Below are positions 33,308 to 39,246 of a DNA stretch of 39,246 nt, piece after piece (the stretch's first letter is position 1; each line of letters opens with the position of its first letter). Location: NCBI GenBank assembly GCA_016188575.1, contig JACPHN010000005.1, positions 918 through 40,163 on the forward strand, given 5' to 3'. The translations under genes and the position numbers were made by a program. Under the pieces are notes generated by a model that did not search any database, had not been told where the DNA came from, and saw only the letters and a list, made by a program, of their open reading frames with translations. The stretch is from Candidatus Schekmanbacteria bacterium (GTDB lineage: Bacteria; CSSED10-310; JACPHN01).

Positions 33308-34234
33308 ATGAAAAAGAAGGGCGGACACGACGAAGGCGGAGGCGGTGGTCACGGCGGCGGGGGGCTGCGCTGGCTGGTCACCTATGCCGACATGATCACC
33401 CTGCTGCTCGCGGTTTTCATTGTGCTCTACGCCATGAGCACGCTCGACCTACGCCGTTACAAGAGCACGATCAGCGCGTTCAAGAACGAGTTCTCGGGCG
33501 GCAAGATGGTGCTGTCCGGCGGCTCCGGCATTCTCGAAGGCAATCCCGACCCCTCGGTCTTTTCCGTGGATCGTCTGGGCCCGCCGTCTCCAAAGACGCA
33601 GGAGGCCACTGAAAAGGCCATCAAGGAGTTTCTCAAGAACGCTCAGATGGACGGCACGGTCAGCGTGAAACAGGAGGAACGGGGCACCGTTGTCAGTGTC
33701 GTCTCTGACAAGGTCTTCTTCGGCACCGGCAGCGCCGATGTCTCGTCGCAAGCAGCGGAGCTGCTGAAGAAACTGCTTCCCGTAATCAAGGGTTCCGGCC
33801 GGCAGATTCGCGTCGAGGGCCACACTTGCAATCTTCCGACCCGCTCGAGGTTCTACCCGAGCAACCTGGAGCTCTCAACGGCAAGGGCGACGGCGGTGGC
33901 GCGCGCCCTGATCAAGCAAGGCGTGGACCCGTCGCTGGTGAGCACCACGGGTTACGGTGAGAACCGCCCCAAGGTGCCGAACGATTCTCCGGCGAATCGC
34001 GAAAAAAACCGCCGCGTCGACATCGTCCTGCTCTCTGACAAGGCCGCGGCGATGGAGCCCGGAGCGGAATCCGCCGGGACGGTAGGGGAAAACGTCGACC
34101 CGGAGGATCCGGCGCTCCTCGAGGAAATCGGCAAGGAGGAAGCGGAGGAGGCGGCGGCCGGCGGCGAGACGAAAGAGCCCGCGGCCGTGGCCGGGCCGGA
34201 TGCCGCGGGGTCTTCCAATCCTGAGGACCTTTAG
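33308..34234 (+). CDS. motB: Stator protein MotB (OmpA-like peptidoglycan-binding)
   Basis: 308 residues. Gly/His-rich N terminus, one membrane helix with the essential channel Asp28 in TYADMITLLL, a plug/linker region and an OmpA-like domain (~145-250; SNLELSTARATAVA, GYGENRP, NREKNRRVDIVL). The usual HTDN reads HTCN here, with a Cys in place of the Asp. The C-terminal tail (~255-308) is acidic, low complexity and not part of the usual fold. Follows motA by 93 bp. A CGCGAC/GTCGCG stem (34235-34256) begins right after the stop. Confidence 0.93.
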   Translation: MKKKGGHDEGGGGGHGGGGLRWLVTYADMITLLLAVFIVLYAMSTLDLRRYKSTISAFKNEFSGGKMVLSGGSGILEGNPDPSVFSVDRLGPPSPKTQEATEKAIKEFLKNAQMDGTVSVKQEERGTVVSVVSDKVFFGTGSADVSSQAAELLKKLLPVIKGSGRQIRVEGHTCNLPTRSRFYPSNLELSTARATAVARALIKQGVDPSLVSTTGYGENRPKVPNDSPANREKNRRVDIVLLSDKAAAMEPGAESAGTVGENVDPEDPALLEEIGKEEAEEAAAGGETKEPAAVAGPDAAGSSNPEDL

Positions 34235-34465
34235 CGCGACCATCCCGCGTGTCGCGAACGAGCGACGAGTCGGGGGCGGCGTGCGCCCTCAGAGCGAAGC
34301 ACCATCACCATTTGGGAGAGGCTGGCCAAGCGCGCAGTGGAGCGTTGGAGCGGCAAGCCGCGGGAGGAGCCGGGAGGAGTCGAGAAGGTGATCCGGGCGC
34401 TGCGCGCTTCACCTGCGGAGCGAAGCGGAGTCAGGTGCAAGCGCTTGTTCCGTTGCCCCTCGCAT

Positions 34466-35437
34466 CTACTGGAGGACCACCGGATCGTCTCCTTCAGCAG
34501 ATTCTGTCTGTTCATCATCTCCACCAACCCAAAACTCTGCCTCATCATGCATGTCATATTTTCTTGCGACATCGGCATCTATAGTCGTCAAATAAACGCA
34601 TCCAGATTTTGTTCGTGAAGAGTCAATCGTTACGCCATCCACAAGCATGGCTTTCAAAATACCGGCGTCATCATGTAAAATATCGACTACCGTTTCAAGA
34701 GATTGCTCATAGCCTGTTAAGTTTCTGTTTTTCCAAATCCTAATGTATCTCTTCATATTTGAATAGACAGCATTCCAAAGTTCAATATACTTGGCTCGAA
34801 CATATTCATTCAATTTATTCGCAAAGTCAGAAGTCAGACCAAGTGTCTTAATCAGTTCAATGACGTCTGCCAGGTCCTTCATCCGATCTGCATTGCTTGA
34901 TCCTGAAGCCAATTTAAGCTCAATAAGTCCCTCTAGCTTTATGTATAGAATCCCATCTCGTTCAATTGTATTTCCCGCTGGATCCGGAAAAGATACTGGC
35001 TTTGGTTTTCCATCTCCAGGAAACTCGCCAGCAACCAAAAACTCGATCTTTACTCCATATTGGGTATCTCGAAGATTCTTGCTCCCTTCGAACGGTGGTC
35101 GATAGCCTAATCCTCGGAGTTTGTGATGAATTTCTTTCAACCCTTCACGAGTAACCAGGATATCCACATCCTCAGTAAATCTCCGGAATCCATGACTGAA
35201 TAGTGCCATTCCCCCAACTACCGCATAGTCGATGCCAAGTTCTCTAAGCCTGTATGCAATCATTTTCAGTGATTCTTGAACCGCACTCTTACCTTCAAAG
35301 AATTTACTTCCCTCGTTCATAGCCCACTCCAGGTCCTCATCCAACCGTTCTTGGTAGGTGCGAATGCGGAAAACTTTCTTTGCTTTTCGTTCATCAAGCG
35401 CAATACCTTCCCGCAACCTATCAGTTATCTGACTCAT
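34466..35437 (-). CDS. Predicted nucleotidyltransferase, AT-rich island gene
   Basis: 323 residues from the ATG at 35437, which has GAGGAGG upstream; longer in-frame readings have no site. The motif VVGGMALFSHGFRRFTEDVDILV fits minimal nucleotidyltransferases (GG...H...R.T.DVD) such as AbiEii/MNT-like proteins. The middle has KIEFLVAGEFPGDGKP and LEGLIELKLAS, also typical. The last ~90 residues (after WKNRNLTGYE) are unlike the family and may be a separate domain. Base composition is clearly AT-richer than all neighbours and codon use is different, so recent transfer is likely. It converges on motB and stands alone; no HEPN partner is seen. Confidence 0.8.
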   Translation of the reverse strand: MSQITDRLREGIALDERKAKKVFRIRTYQERLDEDLEWAMNEGSKFFEGKSAVQESLKMIAYRLRELGIDYAVVGGMALFSHGFRRFTEDVDILVTREGLKEIHHKLRGLGYRPPFEGSKNLRDTQYGVKIEFLVAGEFPGDGKPKPVSFPDPAGNTIERDGILYIKLEGLIELKLASGSSNADRMKDLADVIELIKTLGLTSDFANKLNEYVRAKYIELWNAVYSNMKRYIRIWKNRNLTGYEQSLETVVDILHDDAGILKAMLVDGVTIDSSRTKSGCVYLTTIDADVARKYDMHDEAEFWVGGDDEQTESAEGDDPVVLQ

Positions 35438-35486
35438 CCCATCCTCCTCGGCAAAAGAACGGTTTGACACTCCACGCCTCTCTTGG

Positions 35487-35492
35487 ATTATA
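35487..35492 (-). promoter_or_regulatory. -10 box of the nucleotidyltransferase gene
   Basis: Perfect TATAAT on the minus strand, ~50 bp before the ATG at 35437. No good -35 lies 17 bp upstream, so an extended or activator-assisted promoter is possible. Confidence 0.5.
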
Positions 35493-36131
35493 CCTGTACG
35501 GGGAAACTCTGGTCGTGTCCTGTTCAGGGGGCCGGTCCGGTAGCTTTGCGTCGGCGAAAATCGGCGAAGTCCGGCGTGGGGGAGGGAGTGAAACCGATAA
35601 CCTGCTGCATGATCAATTCCGCTTGCACGTCCAGCGCTCGAACACGCGCGTCGTGCAAGGCGAAAGCATGGAGACCCAGGCGCACCGTGTGATGCTGGTC
35701 GCCCCATCTTTGGAAGCACCAACCAGACCTGCTGTCTTGCGGTGGCAGGATGAACAGCGCAATATTCGGCCCTCGACCCCATCCCTTGCCCGCTCGGACC
35801 GAAAGATTCCCATGGTTCACAACACCCCGGTCGGGGTGGAAGGGTTCACGCAGCACAGCTCATCCAACGGTCGAGGCCGCATCCCGAACGCTCCGACGGA
35901 GGTTCCATTGTGTGTCCGCATTGCCGGCTCCTCCAGTCGTCCACTGTACAGATAACCGGCACGTGCACACCGTCAACCGTGAGCTCGGTCACCGCTGTCG
36001 AGAAATGCGCAGTCGGCGCGTTCAATCCCGGAACGTGAGGTCTGTCCCCGAACCGGACACGACCGACATTCGGCCGACGCCGGATTTTCTACCTTGTTTC
36101 ATGCCACCAGTCAGCTCCTGAGTCCGGCTCT
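35493..36131. other. ~640 bp without a credible gene
   Basis: Short open frames exist on both strands (for example 35524-35856 minus) but lack ribosome sites, recognisable domains and consistent codon use. The segment lies beside the AT-rich island and may be a decayed insertion. Confidence 0.4.
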
Positions 36132-36575
36132 CTATGAACGCGTCGCCACGCCAAGCAGCAACGTGAATGTTACCGACGCGAGTGTTGCTCGGGCCCATGC
36201 GGCAAGCGACGCCTGCGTCGCGTTCTCCGAAACGTTGATGAGGGGCATGGATTCGGTGCCCAGGCCCACGCCGGGGGCGAGATCCCGACACGCCGCGGTC
36301 GCAAACGAATCAGCACCGTTGCGGACGATCCCTTGAGCTTGGACGTAGTCGGCGAGGACCGTTGCCGAGCCGAGTCGGGGCGAGTGGTCGACCGCGATGG
36401 ACAGCGCCCGCGGTGGCTTTGTCGCAGTCACGCGATGACAAGCGACAGCCGGGAGCAGCAGGATGGCAAGGAGTGCCAGCGCCACGGCGGAGCGCAGCGC
36501 GCGCGGGCGGCTCATCATGGTTGCTGCTGGCGTTGTGAATGCGAGAGCAGGGCAGACGGTCGACGTGTGAAGCAT
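36132..36575 (-). CDS. Small putative lipoprotein
   Basis: 147 residues from the ATG at 36575, which has AGGAG seven bases upstream; ATGATG at 36518/36515 is an alternative. A hydrophobic stretch ends at LLPAVAC, a plausible lipobox, so the mature protein would be on the outer face of a membrane. The rest (RALSIAVDHSPRLGSATVLADYVQAQG, CRDLAPGVGLGTESM) is not recognised. The C-terminal third looks less like real protein, so the end could be a frame error. Confidence 0.5.
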   Translation of the reverse strand: MLHTSTVCPALAFTTPAATMMSRPRALRSAVALALLAILLLPAVACHRVTATKPPRALSIAVDHSPRLGSATVLADYVQAQGIVRNGADSFATAACRDLAPGVGLGTESMPLINVSENATQASLAAWARATLASVTFTLLLGVATRS

Positions 36576-36653
36576 GAGTGTACTCCTGGTGGGCGATGGA
36601 CGTTTCCACCGATACTGCAAGCATTTTTCGTGCCAGCGCGGATGTTCGGAGCG

Positions 36654-36842
36654 CTATTCATTGCGCTCGCCATTCTGCCTCCGCTCGGCGCGCCGCGTCA
36701 CCTTTGTTGCGCCGGCGCCGCTTTTTTGGCGCCGATGCGCCACGAGCGCTGGTGGATCAGCGGCGCTCGCGTCCGGCACGCAGTCGCCGTCCGCGTCCGG
36801 CCCCCACGCGATCGCGGCCGGCGCCTCGTCAAACGTCACCAT
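36654..36842 (-). pseudogene. Possible remnant with TSP3-like calcium motif
   Basis: 62-codon frame containing VTFDEAPAAIAWGPDADGDCVPDA, similar to thrombospondin type 3 calcium repeats (DxDxDxxxD). In frame upstream of the ATG is LTGCGG, which resembles a lipobox, but a TAG precedes it. The second half loses coding character. It lies 27 bp after the gene ending at 36870, same strand. Confidence 0.3.
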
Positions 36843-36869
36843 GGCCGTCGTGCCCCCGCAGCCGGTGAG

Positions 36870-37867
36870 CTACGGGGGTGGGAACGCGGGCTGGGCATAC
36901 CTGCCGGTGCGCAACACCGCGATGGTTCTCTTCAAGTTGGCCTCGACCTTCTTCAGCTCCGCCTTCGGGTCGAACCGCCGGCGCTCGTGGGGGGGCGCCG
37001 GGGAAATGTCTTCGAAGGCCCGGTAACCGGGGGTGGCGTGCTCGACGTTCCACCTCAAGGCCTCGAGGTATTTCTCCAGGTAGTCGGCGGCGCGGTCGTA
37101 GTTGCCTTGCTCGTTGGTGACGTGGTACGCCCAGTAATAGATGCCGGGAATCGTGGTCTTTTCCGCCGCTGCGGCGAAAAAGTGGCCGGCGGATTCCGAT
37201 TCGCAGCCGAGGCGGGGGAAGTGGCAGTATATGGCCCATTCGAAGTGGTACAGCGCCCGAGAATCGGCGGAGTCGTTGGCGAGGATGGTGAGCGGCTGCT
37301 CGGCGCGCACGAGCGACCCGTCGGCCCAAACCGCGGAGCACGCGATGCGGTGCTCGCCCACCGGCACCAGGGCGGTCACGGCGCCGCTCAAGGCCAGGTC
37401 GAATCGGGCGAGTGGGATAGGGTACTGCGGCCCCCTCTTGGGGTCGAAAAAAACGTATACGACGGTTCGAGGTCGCCATGACTCATGAAATGCTCCCACC
37501 AGGAAAACGGCACCTCCCCGCCGCCGGCGACCTCGATCCGGCACTGCACGGACTGCAGCCACTCGCGGGTGAAGACGACCTCCTTGGGATTGGGGCCACC
37601 CGGCCGGTACACGTCCCGCGAAAGGCGCGGACTATTGAAGCGGAGTACGAACGCGTACGGCGCGCCGCGCACCGCGATCGTCCAGGGCATGCGGGCGGTA
37701 TCGGGCGAAGAGGCTTCGTACGCGAGGAAGAGCAGATCGTCGCCGGGGCGCGAGTCGTTTGTGCTCAACAGCTCGATCTCCACCAGCGGCGTCTCTTCCG
37801 CTGCCGACGCCACCGCGGCGAGCAGCAGCGCGGCCAGAGTGATGGTACCACGAACGATTCTCGTCAT
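36870..37867 (-). pseudogene. Secreted protein gene interrupted by a frameshift at a T7 run
   Basis: The frame from the ATG at 37867 starts with a signal peptide (MTRIVRGTITLAALLLAAVASA) and reads well to SHGDLEPSYTFF. It then turns into nonsense, while another frame continues with FFDPKRGPQYPIPLARFDLA to the stop at 36870. The switch lies at seven consecutive T (plus-strand A7 at 37447-37453). Reading one base back on that run joins them into a ~330-residue product. Homopolymer sequencing error, a real indel or -1 slippage all fit. The downstream part has helical motifs (YDRAADYLEKYLEALRW) suggestive of TPR-like repeats. Family unknown. It starts 2 bp after the preceding gene stop, so they are one operon. 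Confidence 0.7.
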
Positions 37868-37869
37868 TC

Positions 37870-38709
37870 TTACCAGTCCTTGATGTCGAGCTTGCCCTGG
37901 TCCTGGTCAGGCGACGCCGGGCCGCACAGCTCGTAGGCTACGGTGACGTGCGAGTAGTCGGGAGGCGAGACGCCGGCGTGGTTAGCCTGGTAGACCGCCC
38001 ACACCGGCGCCCTGAGGGTGCAGCGGTCGCCGCCGGCCTCTGCCTGCAGCCGGCACTCCAGGCCCTCCGGCGCGGCCGGGCACTGATCGGGATTGCCGTG
38101 GTCGTCGATGCTGCTGGCGTGCAGCAGCTCGTGGGCGGCGATGTTGCGGATCAGAGACTCCCGAAACGCCAGCGGCGCGGGCTGGGTGTCCAATCTGATC
38201 TGCTGGATGGCGACCTTGCTGGGGCCGGCGCGGCCTGGCGAATCATTTCGGTCGATCATGCCCCAATAGTAGGGTTTGGGTTGAACAAAGGTCAGGTTTT
38301 TCAAGTGCGCGGCGTGTTGGCGGTCGCTGGCGACCCCGTGGGAGCTCACCTCCAACCATGCGCTGACGTCAGTGCCGTCGGGAACGACTCGGGGAACCAG
38401 AGCGATGTCGGTCGCCCACCCATAGCCCACTTGAAATCCATCGAGAGAGTTCTCGACCAGCACGAAAAGGTTCTTGCGCTGCGGGTCGGTGCGGATGTGC
38501 GTCGGCGGGTTGGTGGTGCCGAACACGAAGCCGCGGAACTCATCGTAGGCCACCAGCCCGTCTCCCGGCAGCGAAATCACCGCGTACCGATCGGTATCCT
38601 GGTCCGCGAGCGGGGCGATGGCCAGGCGGGGCGACACCGCCCGGTTCGGGGTGATCCAGTTGCCGTCGGGGATCGCCTCGCCAGGGCGGGTGAGGGGAAT
38701 CTGCATCAC
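37870..38709 (-). CDS. Putative zinc metalloprotease-like segment (HELLH) after an in-frame TAG
   Basis: 279 codons opening with GTG-ATG directly after a TAG and in the same frame as the ORF above. It contains IAAHELLHASSIDDHG, an HExxH zinc motif with a further His seven residues on, as in metal-dependent peptidases, though it differs from the metzincin spacing. Several Cys follow (DQCPAAPEGLECRL). No signal peptide of its own, supporting the idea that it is the C-terminal half of a larger exported protein. The closest ribosome-site candidate (TAGGTG) is too near the ATG. Confidence 0.65.
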   Translation of the reverse strand: MMQIPLTRPGEAIPDGNWITPNRAVSPRLAIAPLADQDTDRYAVISLPGDGLVAYDEFRGFVFGTTNPPTHIRTDPQRKNLFVLVENSLDGFQVGYGWATDIALVPRVVPDGTDVSAWLEVSSHGVASDRQHAAHLKNLTFVQPKPYYWGMIDRNDSPGRAGPSKVAIQQIRLDTQPAPLAFRESLIRNIAAHELLHASSIDDHGNPDQCPAAPEGLECRLQAEAGGDRCTLRAPVWAVYQANHAGVSPPDYSHVTVAYELCGPASPDQDQGKLDIKDW

Positions 38710-39246
38710 CTAGTCCGCGTCGGTGGCCGGCGGCGCGAGCGGGTCGAGGCCGATGGGGATCGGAGTCGTGGCATAGTCCGGTGTCCAGCGCGCGGCGAAG
38801 AACCCCTTGGCGCCGAAGTCGGTGGATTGCGCCGTGAGCTGGACGACGCCTTTGGGGGCCTGCGGCGTGACGTGGTCGTAGGTGGCCGTCCAGTAGGCGG
38901 TGCGGCCGTCGTTGAAGAACGGGTGTACGGCGGCGGCGAACGGGTCGACCCACGGCGCGGCCCACGGGGTCGTCGTCGCGGGCGTGGTCTGCGCACCGGC
39001 GGTCACCGGGGTGAAGATCATGTCGTCCTCGTTGGTGGACACCGAGCCGAGCGGCCAGTTGCTCGCGATCCCGGGGAAGCGGCTCGTGGCGAAGGCGAGC
39101 TCGAGCTTTGCCTGGCTGAAGGCAAAGTTTGGCTTGGCCTCGATGCCGAAAGTCAGGGTGCTGCCAGCGGGCGCGCCGGGGTTGGCGATGTCGCCCTCGG
39201 GGAGGTAGCCGGCGGGCGGGCCGTTTTGCAACCAGGCGTGCCAGGA
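38710..39246 (-). CDS. Partial gene, N-terminal part of the metalloprotease-like protein
   Basis: Open frame running off the right edge of the window (no start needed at 39231) and ending in the TAG at 38710-38712. Beta-rich, extracellular-type sequence (STLTFGIEAKPNFAFSQAKLELAF, GRTAYWTATYDHVT, GVVQLTAQSTDF) with a Thr/Pro/Ala stretch in the middle. The same frame continues immediately after the stop as the HELLH protein. Either two coupled genes or one gene with a nonsense codon. Confidence 0.6.
   Translation of the reverse strand, partial: SWHAWLQNGPPAGYLPEGDIANPGAPAGSTLTFGIEAKPNFAFSQAKLELAFATSRFPGIASNWPLGSVSTNEDDMIFTPVTAGAQTTPATTTPWAAPWVDPFAAAVHPFFNDGRTAYWTATYDHVTPQAPKGVVQLTAQSTDFGAKGFFAARWTPDYATTPIPIGLDPLAPPATDAD

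Noticed and set aside
35524-35856. 110-codon minus-strand frame, possibly a transposase fragment
   Set aside because: No DDE or other transposase motif, no ribosome site and no terminal repeats were found; left as a gene-less region.

Overview
GC-rich chromosomal window, most likely from an uncultured or little-studied lineage of the former Deltaproteobacteria (Myxococcota, Desulfobacterota or Binatota-like). Three things point there: the gspE-F-G-H-I-J-K-L-M-C-D order with PilM/N/O/P-like inner-membrane parts, the Thr-Pro-rich linkers of secreted proteins, and a giant kinase-ATPase-TPR protein. The lineage call is inference. No rRNA, tRNA, CRISPR or complete transposase was recognised.

Left part (1-9.5 kb): two tandem secreted, membrane-anchored proteins with C-terminal sulfatase-modifying-factor-like (PF03781) domains. 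The larger one also carries a glycoside-hydrolase-like barrel. In both, a fibronectin-III-like domain appears to be split by an inserted transmembrane hairpin. They are divergent from a 1293-residue Ser/Thr kinase-AAA-TPR regulator. The shared 270-bp intergenic region contains a perfect 15-bp palindrome. A small secreted protein converges on the kinase gene.

Plastic region (9.5-14.8 kb): a rearrangement hot spot. It holds an inverted-repeat-bounded segment with 13-bp tandem repeats, then two ~440-bp direct repeats, each with 62-bp dyad units, flanking a RelE/ParE-type toxin-antitoxin pair. Next come a 1153-bp co-linear but diverged copy of the gspD 3' end, gene fragments, and a 55-bp repeat that coincides with the 3' end of a GNAT gene and marks two junctions.

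Core region (14.9-29.1 kb, minus strand): a complete general secretion (type II) operon, gspE to gspD, mostly with ATGA overlaps or very short gaps. It ends in a gene for a bacterial-Ig-like surface protein whose start lies inside the gspD end. Upstream on the same strand are a bifunctional-nuclease-family gene and miaB, which has a good sigma70 promoter and an almost leaderless start.

Right part (31.4-39.2 kb): a DUF2293-like gene, a divergent motA-motB pair, an AT-rich nucleotidyltransferase gene that looks acquired, a ~640-bp stretch without a credible gene, and a minus-strand group of secreted or envelope proteins. In that last group one reading frame breaks at a run of seven T and another is interrupted by an in-frame TAG.
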